A DNA stretch of 42,373 bases. Origin: Enterococcus sp. DIV0660C (GTDB lineage Bacteria; Bacillota; Bacilli; Lactobacillales; Enterococcaceae). The first letter of the stretch is position 1. Each line of letters begins with the position of its first letter. The notes beneath the pieces were generated by a model. The model was not told the DNA's origin. It was given only the letters and a program-made list of their open reading frames with translations, and did not search any database. Below, one piece after another: positions 8,854 to 17,604 of this stretch. The position numbers were made by a program, and so were the translations under genes. The DNA lies in NCBI RefSeq assembly GCF_017316125.1, contig NZ_JAFLWA010000013.1, positions 1 to 42,373 of the forward strand, read 5' to 3'.

Positions 8854-9849
8854 CTAGTTCATTTCGTCTACAAAATATGTGTTATTCATTTTAGATAGTT
8901 TTAATTGGTATGGACTACCTATCGTGCTACTTTCTCCAAATTTTATTTGATAACTTCCTGTTACAAGCACAGTATCTGTGTCTTGTTCAATAATTGAGTC
9001 AATCGTTTGACTGACTAATGTTGCGTTAGATAGCCCTTGTACCGCACTAATTAACTTTAATTTTTCGTCATTCGTCACGTATAGATCAAAATAGTTAGTG
9101 ACAAAACTAGTTATTGCTTCTTTTTCTTCTTGTGAAACTGACTCGCCCGTTACTTTTTGAAGTGTCTCGTCATAAGTTGCTTCATTTTTTGTTTCAATTT
9201 CTTCTAACTGTGCAATTTGAGGAATACCAATCACTTTTAGTTGCCCTTTTTGATAGCTCACAGGGAAAGTTAGCGGTAATGACTGTTCTTCCTTATCCTC
9301 CGTATACGTTACTTCATAAGTTAATTGGAAGGTCTTTGCTTTTTTATCCAGCGTCTCCTGTTGAACAAATGTAACGCTATTTATTCGCCGTTCACCTGAT
9401 GAAAAGCCTAATTGATCCACTGGATATTTCTTCGCTAAATAGGGCGCAATTGCCTCTTCCCATTCCTTTTGACCATCTGTTCCTTCTGTTCGACTGACAA
9501 GCGTTTGTACAAATCGGTTGCCCTGATAAAGCATCATATCCTGTGTTTCTAATGACTTTTGTACTTCTGAAACTACTTGTTTCTCATCAATACTCTGTGC
9601 GTGACTCGCACGCGCAATCGTATCTAATCGACCAAACAACATGATTAAGAAAAATAATAGACAGGCTAAGACAACATAAAAAAAGAGCGTCAACTTATTT
9701 TCGACTGATTTTTTCGCAAAACGAATCGTCCGAACTTGTCCTTCCAATTCTATTTGTTCGCGACTTGCTTTTTTCCCTTTTTTTAGAAAAGATTGCTGTG
9801 GCGCTTTTTGTTTGACCTTAACCGACACCTTACTCATGATTGATCCCAT
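8854..9849 (-). CDS. TcpC-like conjugal transfer protein
   Basis: This 331-aa protein has a basic cytoplasmic N-terminus, one transmembrane helix at about residues 53-73 (LTLFFYVVLACLLFFLIM), and a long extracytoplasmic region. That region reads as two related globular halves, consistent with the tandem NTF2-like, VirB8-related domains of TcpC. TcpC-class proteins are required for conjugation in pCW3 and Tn916-like elements. The start used here overlaps the upstream gene by 20 nt. An internal ATG five codons in (MSKVSVKVK) is an equally plausible start. Confidence 0.78.
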   Translation of the reverse strand: MGSIMSKVSVKVKQKAPQQSFLKKGKKASREQIELEGQVRTIRFAKKSVENKLTLFFYVVLACLLFFLIMLFGRLDTIARASHAQSIDEKQVVSEVQKSLETQDMMLYQGNRFVQTLVSRTEGTDGQKEWEEAIAPYLAKKYPVDQLGFSSGERRINSVTFVQQETLDKKAKTFQLTYEVTYTEDKEEQSLPLTFPVSYQKGQLKVIGIPQIAQLEEIETKNEATYDETLQKVTGESVSQEEKEAITSFVTNYFDLYVTNDEKLKLISAVQGLSNATLVSQTIDSIIEQDTDTVLVTGSYQIKFGESSTIGSPYQLKLSKMNNTYFVDEMN

Positions 9850-10126
9850 ACCGTTCGATTAAATGTTTAGGCAACGTTTCTATGATAATGACCTCGTTAA
9901 CAACCGCTCCTGCGCCTTCCAAAAATAGAAGTGCTTCTTTATAGTTTTGATCTTTCAACCTCAACACACTTATAATTTCTGACCTAAACAAACGACTGCC
10001 GATCACGTAATGCTTATTATAGATACGCCATAAAATAAAAAGCGCCACCTGAATTGCAGGGCGCTCTTGGCTGAAGTTTGTTGTGTATTCTTTTTTTGAG
10101 TTTAAATCTTGTTGGTGCTCTACCAT
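9830..10126 (-). CDS. Small cytoplasmic protein of transfer operon, unrecognised
   Basis: This 98-aa protein has no signal peptide or membrane segment. I see no catalytic motif. The central part (ALFILWRIYNKHYVIGS followed by an EIISVLRLK helix) has the helix spacing of a small winged-helix-like domain, but this is a weak impression. It is packed between the thioredoxin-like and TcpC-like genes, overlapping the latter, so it is almost certainly co-translated with transfer proteins. The start follows GAGGGG. Confidence 0.6.
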   Translation of the reverse strand: MVEHQQDLNSKKEYTTNFSQERPAIQVALFILWRIYNKHYVIGSRLFRSEIISVLRLKDQNYKEALLFLEGAGAVVNEVIIIETLPKHLIERYGINHE

Positions 10127-10128
10127 TC

Positions 10129-10509
10129 TTACCCCTCTTTTCTTATTTTGCTTAAAAATTTTTGAATTTCTATTTTTTTCGTACCAGTATATCGTTGCTC
10201 TTGCTTCACAATAGTTGGTACTTCTGTTAACTGATACTCTTGAATGAAATGTCTATTTTGTACTTGATTCAGATTGACAAAAACAAGGTCATGATACCTA
10301 AGTTTTTGCCGAAACAGCATAGGAAATACTTGTTGACAATCTGAACAATCGTCTTTATAAAAGACGATGATCTTGCCATCTGTTTGTGCACTGGTAATGG
10401 TTATTTGTTCTTCTCTTATATGGCGCATGACTGCTTTTTCTCCAAAAGTAAAGCAAAACCCAAGTACTACTGCTCCTAAAATAAGTAAAAGTTTCTTAGT
10501 CTTATTCAT
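10129..10509 (-). CDS. Membrane-anchored thioredoxin-like protein (CxxC)
   Basis: This 126-aa protein has an N-terminal hydrophobic anchor (LLLILGAVVLGFCFTF) and a thioredoxin-like domain. The domain shows FYKDDCSDCQQ, a CSDC active-site candidate at about residues 55-58, and a conserved cis-proline-like TEVPTIV segment. Such proteins can form or shuffle disulfides outside the cell. Plausible substrates are co-encoded secreted channel or hydrolase proteins. It overlaps the upstream gene by 8 nt (GATGAATAAG), indicating translational coupling. The fold assignment rests on the CxxC plus the VPT motif. Confidence 0.72.
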   Translation of the reverse strand: MNKTKKLLLILGAVVLGFCFTFGEKAVMRHIREEQITITSAQTDGKIIVFYKDDCSDCQQVFPMLFRQKLRYHDLVFVNLNQVQNRHFIQEYQLTEVPTIVKQEQRYTGTKKIEIQKFLSKIRKEG

Positions 10510-11179
10510 CTTTAATTCCTACAATCACCGTTTCTAAAGAAACAATCTGTTTATCTTTCGTATTGTAGCTAACTCGAAGTAAATCAATCGCGCTATTCCA
10601 CTCTCCTTCAGTTAACTTACTTTTATATTTAACGTGAACAAGTCCTTCTAGGATACTTTCTTCCTCTGTTCCTACGTAGATGTTAATATCTTCTATTTCA
10701 GACGTCACTCCGTTAGAATCTGTGTAATCACCTGTTTCATTAAAGAATTTATCCACTAGCTCTTTAGAAAAATGAGTGACTAACTCTTCTTGCCGATCCT
10801 TGAACGTTTTAGGCGTAAAATCGTACAGCGTAGTAAACACCTCTGTCACTACTTCTTGAAAATCGGTCGTAGTACTTACCTGATTGTCAGTTTCAGCTGT
10901 ACTTTCGTGTTCTTTTACTTCTTGGTCACTTGAACGTTCACTACTCACTATTGATTCTTTTGTTTCTAATTCATTAATTTGCGTTTCTAAATCTCTTGAT
11001 TGTGTTTCCAATTTTTGAACTTTCGTTTCATATGATTGAATGAGTTGATTTTGCTTCTTATTTTCGGCTGTTAATTGATAGTTTGTTGCCTTTTCTTGAA
11101 AATAAAGTCCGCCCATACCTGCTAAAGCAAGCAGACTAATTGTGACAATCAATGCACCTATGGTTTTGACTGATTTCAT
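10502..11179 (-). CDS. Membrane-anchored coiled-coil transfer protein, VirB8-like C-terminus
   Basis: This 225-aa protein has a membrane segment at about residues 8-28 and then a coiled-coil region (about 30-75) rich in Lys, Glu, Gln and Leu heptads. A Ser/Thr/Glu linker leads to a C-terminal globular domain starting FQEVVTEVFTTLYDF, with the helix-then-strands pattern of NTF2-like/VirB8-type domains. It overlaps the hydrolase gene by ATGA. It is probably an extracytoplasmic scaffold of the channel; the VirB8 comparison is structural intuition, not a motif match. Confidence 0.65.
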   Translation of the reverse strand: MKSVKTIGALIVTISLLALAGMGGLYFQEKATNYQLTAENKKQNQLIQSYETKVQKLETQSRDLETQINELETKESIVSSERSSDQEVKEHESTAETDNQVSTTTDFQEVVTEVFTTLYDFTPKTFKDRQEELVTHFSKELVDKFFNETGDYTDSNGVTSEIEDINIYVGTEEESILEGLVHVKYKSKLTEGEWNSAIDLLRVSYNTKDKQIVSLETVIVGIKDE

Positions 11180-12348
11180 TTTTTACTTTCCACCTTTTTT
11201 ACTGGTCTGGCATAACAAATATCTCCCCCACTGAGTAACGAGCCAAAAGAAAGGTTAATTTGGCCTTCTCCTACACCATTTTTTTGCATACCGCCTTGTT
11301 CAATAACTTTTGTCGTTTCGCCATGCCAATCCTCGGCTAAGACTGCTGTATGTCCGTTATTTCCTACACCAGCACCTTGGTTCACAATAATAATATCTCC
11401 TGCTTTCGCACTCGTTTCAGCCACTTCTTCTAACCATTCATGACTCCCTCTAGCATCTGCCGTCATACTACCAGTGAACCACCCTACATTTTCAGGCACA
11501 CTGTAGCCTGCTTTAGCTAATACTAACCAAACAAAGCTAGAACAATCTGCATATCCATATTTATCTATATATTCTACCGTGCCAAATTGTGTGCGTTTTG
11601 GTTGAGAGTAAGTAAAGTAACCAATCAGGCTTTTGGCCACATCTAATACTTCCCCATCCGCAATAGTACTAGTCGTTCCACACGTTACCTCATTTGCCTC
11701 ATTAGAAACCGCATTATCTAAAATTCCATTAGATATTAAATCACCCGAGCCAATGACTGAATACCAGTGATCTGCATAGGCATAACGTTGATCTAAGAAC
11801 CACTGTTCTGGATTTTGAGACATTCCTTCAAACTTCATTAACCATTCTTTGGCAGCCTCATGCACATCTGTTAGTTGAAAGATCTCTTTACTACTCGCAT
11901 AGTAACTACTTGCGAGTTCCTGATCCAAATATTCTAACTGCAAGCCCAAATTAGTGACTTCTTTTCCTTTTTCACTTGCTAGCGCTTCTAAATTTGTTTT
12001 ACGGTTACCTAACCACTGCGCGATTCCTGTTGCACCAGAGCTTGCATTTACTGCAGCTGGATCTAATTGTGACTCCATTTGTAACGTTCCTAGAATGCCA
12101 CTACCTGCTTGTGGTGTGGCATTATATTTCTCTTTCCAGTGCGCAAACATTGCCTTCGCATTTTCTTCCGTTGATTTTGAGTCAACATTCACAGTAATCG
12201 TTGATCCTGTATCAACACAACTCGTTTCGTCTTCTTGCCCTAAAATAGCGCCAATCGCACCACCAGCAAATATCGCAATGAATAGTACTAGTACTAGTGG
12301 CGAAAATAAACTGCTGAAGAACGAAAAAAAGACCACTTTCTTTTTCAT
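11176..12348 (-). CDS. Bifunctional peptidoglycan hydrolase of the transfer system
   Basis: This 390-aa protein opens the cell wall for the conjugation channel (PrgK/TcpG/TraG class). An N-terminal hydrophobic segment lies at about residues 8-33. A lysozyme-like domain covers about 65-195, with GILGTLQMESQLDPAAVN and GIAQWLGNR resembling phage tail lysozymes. The C-terminal NlpC/P60 or CHAP domain (about 235-385) has the catalytic-type Cys in YADCSSF and His in NNGHTAVLAEDW. The start follows AAGGAG by 6 nt. It lies 10 nt after the upstream gene and overlaps the next by 4 nt. Confidence 0.85.
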   Translation of the reverse strand: MKKKVVFFSFFSSLFSPLVLVLFIAIFAGGAIGAILGQEDETSCVDTGSTITVNVDSKSTEENAKAMFAHWKEKYNATPQAGSGILGTLQMESQLDPAAVNASSGATGIAQWLGNRKTNLEALASEKGKEVTNLGLQLEYLDQELASSYYASSKEIFQLTDVHEAAKEWLMKFEGMSQNPEQWFLDQRYAYADHWYSVIGSGDLISNGILDNAVSNEANEVTCGTTSTIADGEVLDVAKSLIGYFTYSQPKRTQFGTVEYIDKYGYADCSSFVWLVLAKAGYSVPENVGWFTGSMTADARGSHEWLEEVAETSAKAGDIIIVNQGAGVGNNGHTAVLAEDWHGETTKVIEQGGMQKNGVGEGQINLSFGSLLSGGDICYARPVKKVESKK

Positions 12349-12358
12349 TGTGGTCTCC

Positions 12359-13315
12359 TTACTTATTCGTTGTTAGTGCCATATTAGATACATTTATATC
12401 ACTTGAAACTTGGTAACGACTAACTGCGGTTTCTTTTACTTTAAAGCTTATATTTTCAGTATTTCCTTTTGAATTTAAAACAAGATAGCTCATGTTGTAT
12501 CCTGAATCTGATGGTTCACTAGACAATAAATAAAAATCTGTTGCATCGTTGTCAGGGGACTCTAATTTATCCAACGTGCCTTCTGCCACATAATTCGTTA
12601 ATTGTTTCTTAAAGTCCTTCTCATTGTCTACTTTTGCATAATATTTTGATAAGAACACTTCAGAAAAAGCTTGTACTTCATTTTGTGTAGTCTGTGTAAT
12701 TCGTTGACTAGGTTTAAAATTTTCTACTACCTGATAGATTGACGTCGCAGATACAAATGTAAGAATACATAGACACAAAACAGACACAAAAGAGACAAAC
12801 ATGGATCGCCATATTTCTATTTTTTCAAGAGATAATTGACCAAACTGTCCCTCAGGTAAACTTTTCTTCTCTTTTTTTGTTGACTCTAAGAGATTTTTCA
12901 ATGTTTGTTTTTTCTTTTTTGAGGTAAGTAACGACTGATTCTGTGTCTTTTCCTCTTGTATCTTCTTTTTCTGTGTCTGAGATTTTCTTTCCCTTGTTTG
13001 GCTATTTTTATTTTTCGGAAAAGCTTCGTGAATAGAATCCAAAAACTCTTGTGCGCCTTCTTCTTCCATATCAACTTCTTGTCGAATTGTTTCATCAATT
13101 TCTTCAAGTAAATTAAACTCTTGTTTTGGAAGATCCGTTGATGATTCAACAATCACGTCACCTTCATCAATTAATTGATACTGAATTTCGCTTTCTAATC
13201 CTTCTTCTGTTAGTTCTGCATTTGCACGTTGAAATAGTTCTAATGCTTTATCAATGTTAAATTCTTTATCTAACGGTAAATCCACATTATCTGTAGTTAT
13301 AAATTTAATCTTCAT
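12359..13315 (-). CDS. Transfer protein with charged cytoplasmic half, one membrane span, VirB8-like outer half
   Basis: This 318-aa protein has an acidic then strongly basic cytoplasmic region (about residues 1-170, including Lys/Gln-rich stretches). One transmembrane helix lies at about 178-200 (FVSFVSVLCLCILTFVSA), followed by an outer domain of about 115 aa. The topology and outer-domain size match bitopic VirB8-like assembly factors such as PrgL or TraM of other Gram-positive systems. It is one of three co-encoded bitopic proteins of this shape. The start follows AAGGAG. Confidence 0.62.
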   Translation of the reverse strand: MKIKFITTDNVDLPLDKEFNIDKALELFQRANAELTEEGLESEIQYQLIDEGDVIVESSTDLPKQEFNLLEEIDETIRQEVDMEEEGAQEFLDSIHEAFPKNKNSQTRERKSQTQKKKIQEEKTQNQSLLTSKKKKQTLKNLLESTKKEKKSLPEGQFGQLSLEKIEIWRSMFVSFVSVLCLCILTFVSATSIYQVVENFKPSQRITQTTQNEVQAFSEVFLSKYYAKVDNEKDFKKQLTNYVAEGTLDKLESPDNDATDFYLLSSEPSDSGYNMSYLVLNSKGNTENISFKVKETAVSRYQVSSDINVSNMALTTNK

Positions 13316-13327
13316 TGGTTAACTCCT

Positions 13328-13588
13328 TTATGATTGTAATTTAACCTTGTATACGACTTTGTATGGTTTTCGATTGGTTAATTTCACTAGATACTCTGTA
13401 TCTTTCATTGATACAAGATACCCATTTTCATCGGGTATATACTCCAGGCTAAATTGATTTCTCTTTACTTGAAAGTTCTTTTCTATAGCCCGATAAATTA
13501 AATGATTTTTTCTAGATTCACTATTATTAATAAAGTTTGTTAGCAGACAACCTAACAATAATCCTATAAGTATTCCAATAACTAGCAT
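13328..13588 (-). CDS. Small membrane-anchored protein, unrecognised
   Basis: This 86-aa protein has an N-terminal hydrophobic helix (residues 2-19, VIGILIGLLLGCLLTNF) and a basic soluble part. No recognisable motif. The start follows AGGAG by 7 nt. It lies 12 nt upstream of the 318-aa transfer protein and is probably part of the same operon. Confidence 0.6.
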   Translation of the reverse strand: MLVIGILIGLLLGCLLTNFINNSESRKNHLIYRAIEKNFQVKRNQFSLEYIPDENGYLVSMKDTEYLVKLTNRKPYKVVYKVKLQS

Positions 13589-13667
13589 TTTTCCACTCCT
13601 ATTTATCTTTTGGTTGATCCTTTTTCAAATTTATTACCTCTCGAACATCTATTTCCACTCACTCTTC

Positions 13668-14066
13668 TTAAACATTACGTGGAATAATTAACTTATTCTT
13701 GGGGACTTTCTCTTCATCCGATACAAAAAACTCAAAAAAACCTTGTTGATAAACATTTTTATTGCCTTTTTTATCACGAGTTTTTTCTTGGCTAATCGAT
13801 ACTTTTTTATATTTCGTATCCCCATTGATTACCTGCTTTCCTCCAACTACACTAATATAAGTCTTAAAGTTGCTTTTAGTGATAAGCCCAATCACAGATA
13901 CTTCAAATATGCTTTCTTCCGTCAATAGTTTATTGCTAAATAATTCTGCAATCTTATTTATAGATAAACGAATGCTATATAGATTATCTTGTGGATCAAA
14001 ATTCAATTTGACTTCCTTGCCAATTGTCAAATAAAGAATTTTTGCCCTTCTGTCTTCTTTTTCCAT
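13668..14066 (-). CDS. Unrecognised small transfer-operon protein
   Basis: This 132-aa cytoplasmic protein has no membrane segment. The chosen start (MEKEDRRAK) follows GGAAGG; an upstream ATG at 14096 would add ten residues but has a poorer RBS. The residues suggest a mixed alpha/beta fold with basic clusters (KKVSISQEKTRDKKGNK), possibly nucleic-acid binding, but no motif supports a function. It lies between the sortase and the transfer genes in the same direction. Confidence 0.55.
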   Translation of the reverse strand: MEKEDRRAKILYLTIGKEVKLNFDPQDNLYSIRLSINKIAELFSNKLLTEESIFEVSVIGLITKSNFKTYISVVGGKQVINGDTKYKKVSISQEKTRDKKGNKNVYQQGFFEFFVSDEEKVPKNKLIIPRNV

Positions 14067-14124
14067 ATACTTTTTCCTTCCGATTAAAATTTGCATCTGC
14101 CTTTATTGACTTATTTTATTGCAA

Positions 14125-14835
14125 TCAATCGACTAAAGAGCCTTGTACAACTACTCGATTAGTCGTGTCATAAATATTTTCACATGTAATTAATGTAACG
14201 ACTGCCTCGTCTTGATCTTCTAAACATGACGTATCTTTATAGTTCACAATTTTTACAGACGTTGTTTGATAATGAAATGTTTTCCCTGATTCGTTATTTT
14301 TCAAATAAATATCATCGCCTTCGTTTACCTTGTATAACGAAGTAAACATTAGTCCTTCTTGACCCATGTTATGGCTCGCTAACGCATAGTTACCTTTACC
14401 CATTACTGAATCAGGAAAAATTGTTGTCGCCGCATACAACATTCTTTCGTATGTTGTACCTTCTAAAATATTGAGATCAAGGTTAATCGAAGGAATTTCA
14501 ACAGTTCCAACATAAATTGCATTTAGATCATCTACGTGTGCTTGCGCTTCTTCAATTTCTTCTAACGTTGGGCGATTCATAGCTTCGTAATCAGCAAAGC
14601 CATTCTCATCCAACTCACTGACATCATTCGCTAATTGAATACGCTCATCTGTATTCATATCTTTTCTTGTTTTTAGTACTTCTACTGCTTCACTAGATAC
14701 TGTTTCTTCTGTTACTTGAACGTTGTTAGAATCTGTTAGTGTTTGATAACCTAAAAAACTACTTACTGCAAAAATACTAATCAAAGCAATAAGTGTTAAA
14801 ACTTTTCCCTTTTTTGTTTTTAAAAATTTTTTCAT
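14125..14835 (-). CDS. Class A-like sortase
   Basis: This 236-aa transpeptidase would anchor LPXTG proteins to peptidoglycan. It has a basic N-terminus and a signal-anchor helix at about residues 11-30. The sortase triad is visible: His155 in ALASHNMG, Cys218 in TLITC, and Arg228 in NRVVVQG. The adjacent LPKTG adhesin is the obvious substrate; the short LPKTG protein at 32371-32700 is another candidate. The start follows AAGGAG. A dedicated sortase beside the adhesin and transfer operon suggests the plasmid carries its own anchoring machinery. Confidence 0.88.
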   Translation of the reverse strand: MKKFLKTKKGKVLTLIALISIFAVSSFLGYQTLTDSNNVQVTEETVSSEAVEVLKTRKDMNTDERIQLANDVSELDENGFADYEAMNRPTLEEIEEAQAHVDDLNAIYVGTVEIPSINLDLNILEGTTYERMLYAATTIFPDSVMGKGNYALASHNMGQEGLMFTSLYKVNEGDDIYLKNNESGKTFHYQTTSVKIVNYKDTSCLEDQDEAVVTLITCENIYDTTNRVVVQGSLVD

Positions 14836-14847
14836 ATATTCTCCTTA

Positions 14848-14888
14848 AAAATAGAAGAAGAAGAAGGAATAATTGCTCCTTCTTCTTC
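14848..14888 (-). terminator. Terminator between adhesin and sortase genes
   Basis: GAAGAAGAAGGA at 14857-14868 pairs perfectly with 14877-14888 around an 8-nt loop, followed on the minus strand by CTATTTTTAA. It would strongly reduce transcription from the adhesin gene into the sortase and transfer genes. Confidence 0.75.
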
Positions 14889-14906
14889 CTGTTTTATTTC
14901 ATTGCT

Positions 14907-17378
14907 TTATTTCTTGAAGAATTTAGCAAAACCAAACAATGAAACTGTTGTACCAGCAATGGCTCCTAATGCTTTTGCAACACCTTTAGAATCTGATTCT
15001 TCTCGTACACCAGTTTTAGGTAATGTTGTTGGTAAGACTTTTGCTCCTGTATCTTCTTCAACAGGTTCTTTTGGTGTTTCAGAAGGCGTTGTATCTGGTT
15101 CTTTAGGCGTTTCTGGATCAACTGGAACCTCAGGTTCTTCCTCTTCTGGAACTAAACGATCTACTTCGTTTGTATCTTTGTCATTGTCACCAACTGTTTC
15201 AGTAGCCACATTTGGAACAATCGCATAGCCATCTTCTTGCTCTAATAATGTGTAATCCATATCTTCTTTCAGTGTGCCACTAAAGCTAAAACGATAGTGC
15301 TTGCCTGCTAACATAGAACTTTTTTCTTTCGATAACGTCCACTTGATTTTTCCTGTTTCTTTATCAGCGGTTAACGTACCTTCATCAGTAATATCTGTCC
15401 AAGTCGCATCTTTCACATCAACTGTTTCTTTGCTAGTAGACGTGTCTTTATCCTTATCAGAATCAACGTCTTCATCTAATACTTTGATTGCTGAAATCAA
15501 CGCATCAATATCTGTTTGTAGAACTTTATCTGATACATCTTCTTTCGCTAAATCTTCTTTTGCTGTGTCTGTGAACTCTTGTAGTGTCGCAATTGCTGTT
15601 TCGTCATATTTCTCTGAATCAGCAAGATATTCTTCTGCTTTAACAATCCATTTGTTCAACGTAACTTTTAAGTCTTCATCTTCATCAGTAGACGTGCTGT
15701 TGTCTTTCCCTGTATTACTTTCAGTCACATTGTCATCAGTCACTTCGACCTTAGGAGAAGCAGGATCAATCTCAACATAATCTGAAACATTATCTGTTAA
15801 TGAAAACTCTTTGCCTGCGATTGAATACGGTGCTTGATTACGAATAGAATAGCTTACGCTATCACCTTTTTTGCCTTTTAATGCATCAGTTGTTTCTTCA
15901 CCATTTTCGTCAACATTATATTTTTGTGGATCAGAATCGTAGTCTTTCACGATTGTATCAGTTGGTGGTGTTGTCTTCTCTTCACCATCGATTACAGCTT
16001 TTGCTTCATTCGGAAAGTGATAGAAGCCATCTTCATTTAAATATTTAGACAAATCTGCACCAACTTTTACTTGTGCATCAAATTCAAAGCTGTATGTGTG
16101 AGCATAGAATTCCGAATCATTCATTGCATCGTCTTTTGCAACAACATGAATCTCATTTCCTTTTGATAGATCATTAAACCAGCTTGAACGATCTGTTCCT
16201 GTTTCATCTACAATAGTGACATCTGAAACACGTTCTAGTTCAGGAATGACTGAATCGAATAATTCATATGATTTGTGATAAAATTTTTCAAGCTCACCGG
16301 GAATAATTTGATTGATTTTATAGTGATACACTTCTTTCATTTCATCTAAAGTGTTACTCGTTACATCTAATTCATCTGAATCAGAAACTAATTTAGTTGG
16401 AGCTGGCACTTCTGACTGTGCAGGTTTGACTGCCGTATTTCCTTGCCAAGCATATTCCCAATCATTTTCCTCTGTCCATTCTTTCGATGGATCAGCATTT
16501 GTGCTGAATGTATAGCTGAAATCTGTCACATCTCGGAATAACACTGTGAACATCGCCCACGGGTCTAGATCATCACTACCTTCATTATTTACTTCTGCAA
16601 ATTTTTTCGATCCATCTTCCAAAGTTTTCGTTTGTAACCAACTATCTGAAGAAACTAAAATACCATCTGACTTATCTAACATATCCTTATTGATCGTAAC
16701 AGATTGTAACCAGTCAATGTCAGACCATGTATAGTAACCAGTAAGCGGAATTTGTTCGTTTGTACCAGCTTTTAAGAATTCCACATCAAACGTAATATCA
16801 ACCATACGATTGATCCATGAACCGATTTGATCTTCTACATTGATCGCCAAAGTACCAATCTGTCCTTGATTATATCCAGTGAAATCTTTTACAGTCATTT
16901 TCATATCAACATCTTGTCCGTTAGCTGAAACGTGATGATAAATAACTCCTGTCTCCCCTTTTACAATGTCCTTTTCAGAAATATGAATTCCACGACTACT
17001 CAAAGACCCATCAGGTTGTCGTAAACCGTCTTCCCATCCAGCACCAATCGTTTCAACGGTTGTTTTTCCTTCAATGAATCCAGCAGAAAAATCATAATCA
17101 GAAGAAATGATTGTTTTATCATCTACAATCGTAGATTCTGGATCATCGAGTACAGAAACATAATCACTTGAAGCAAACGAACTGATTGCTTTTTTTGCAT
17201 CTGATTTTCCTAGTGCTTTTTCATATTTTGTTGGACTTTCTACTTTTTGCTCATTGCCTTTTTCTGCAAGTACAATGGTACTTGTTGTCGCAACTCCCGC
17301 AATCGTTGCACCTAACATCATTGTTGCAGCAAGTCTTTTTTTCCATACCTTTTTTTGTTTATTGCTTAATTTACTCAT
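14907..17378 (-). CDS. LPKTG-anchored surface adhesin with isopeptide/fimbrial-type domains
   Basis: This 823-aa surface protein has a long signal peptide (about residues 1-39, with KKRLAATMMLGATIAGVATTS). The N-terminal region (about 60-300) is beta-rich and contains aromatic motifs such as AGWEDGL and YYTWSDIDW. Central domains starting YHYKINQIIPGE resemble isopeptide-forming fimbrial or antigen I/II C-domains. A helical FIVAR-like module (about 555-625, KWIVKAEEYL onward) interrupts one of them. A Pro/Glu-rich wall-spanning stretch leads to LPKTG at 786-790, a hydrophobic helix and KK. Placement before the sortase and transfer genes parallels pheromone-plasmid aggregation proteins, so cell-cell contact in mating is the likely role; sequence identity to PrgB is not evident. 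Confidence 0.82.
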   Translation of the reverse strand: MSKLSNKQKKVWKKRLAATMMLGATIAGVATTSTIVLAEKGNEQKVESPTKYEKALGKSDAKKAISSFASSDYVSVLDDPESTIVDDKTIISSDYDFSAGFIEGKTTVETIGAGWEDGLRQPDGSLSSRGIHISEKDIVKGETGVIYHHVSANGQDVDMKMTVKDFTGYNQGQIGTLAINVEDQIGSWINRMVDITFDVEFLKAGTNEQIPLTGYYTWSDIDWLQSVTINKDMLDKSDGILVSSDSWLQTKTLEDGSKKFAEVNNEGSDDLDPWAMFTVLFRDVTDFSYTFSTNADPSKEWTEENDWEYAWQGNTAVKPAQSEVPAPTKLVSDSDELDVTSNTLDEMKEVYHYKINQIIPGELEKFYHKSYELFDSVIPELERVSDVTIVDETGTDRSSWFNDLSKGNEIHVVAKDDAMNDSEFYAHTYSFEFDAQVKVGADLSKYLNEDGFYHFPNEAKAVIDGEEKTTPPTDTIVKDYDSDPQKYNVDENGEETTDALKGKKGDSVSYSIRNQAPYSIAGKEFSLTDNVSDYVEIDPASPKVEVTDDNVTESNTGKDNSTSTDEDEDLKVTLNKWIVKAEEYLADSEKYDETAIATLQEFTDTAKEDLAKEDVSDKVLQTDIDALISAIKVLDEDVDSDKDKDTSTSKETVDVKDATWTDITDEGTLTADKETGKIKWTLSKEKSSMLAGKHYRFSFSGTLKEDMDYTLLEQEDGYAIVPNVATETVGDNDKDTNEVDRLVPEEEEPEVPVDPETPKEPDTTPSETPKEPVEEDTGAKVLPTTLPKTGVREESDSKGVAKALGAIAGTTVSLFGFAKFFKK

Positions 17379-17417
17379 TTTCCATCCTCTTTCTAAACCA
17401 AATTATTTTTATCTATA

Positions 17418-17443
17418 TAAAAAAGGACATGAAATTCATGCCC
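17418..17443 (-). terminator. Leader terminator upstream of adhesin gene
   Basis: On the minus strand GGGCATGA pairs with TCATGTCC (one G-U), followed by TTTTTT. It lies 40 nt before the adhesin start and after the 13-codon leader ORF, an attenuator-like position. Confidence 0.6.
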
Positions 17444-17471
17444 CTTGTGTTTTACCTATTTATTTTTTGAT

Positions 17472-17513
17472 TCATGGATCACCACGAATACGAATGTTAC
17501 ACTCATCTATCAT
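17472..17513 (-). CDS. Possible 13-codon leader peptide of adhesin gene
   Basis: A 13-codon ORF reads MIDECNIRIRGDP and has an excellent RBS (AAGGAGG, 5 nt spacing), too strong to be expected by chance. It is followed by the terminator hairpin and then the adhesin gene, the layout of translation-coupled attenuation. The peptide has two Arg-Ile steps and one Cys. Alternatively it is the surviving start of a decayed gene. Confidence 0.4.
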   Translation of the reverse strand: MIDECNIRIRGDP

Positions 17514-17531
17514 GTGTTCCTCCTTACAAAT

Positions 17532-17567
17532 AAAAAAGCAGTGAATGATTGATTCTCCGCCTTTTTT
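17532..17567 (-). terminator. Terminator after 75-aa membrane protein gene
   Basis: An A-run, a stem with a GAATC-type pairing core and a T-run on either strand give an imperfect bidirectional terminator. It shares its AAAAAAGCAGTGAAT segment with the hairpin at 18468-18500, so the two arose by duplication or share an origin. Confidence 0.55.
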
Positions 17568-17604
17568 CTTAGTAATATTTTTATTTCACCTCTACGCAAA
17601 TTCA

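Noticed and set aside
14902-15780. Plus-strand Ser/Thr-rich ORFs under the adhesin gene
   Set aside because: They are shadows of the adhesin's low-complexity acidic coding region and lack RBSs.
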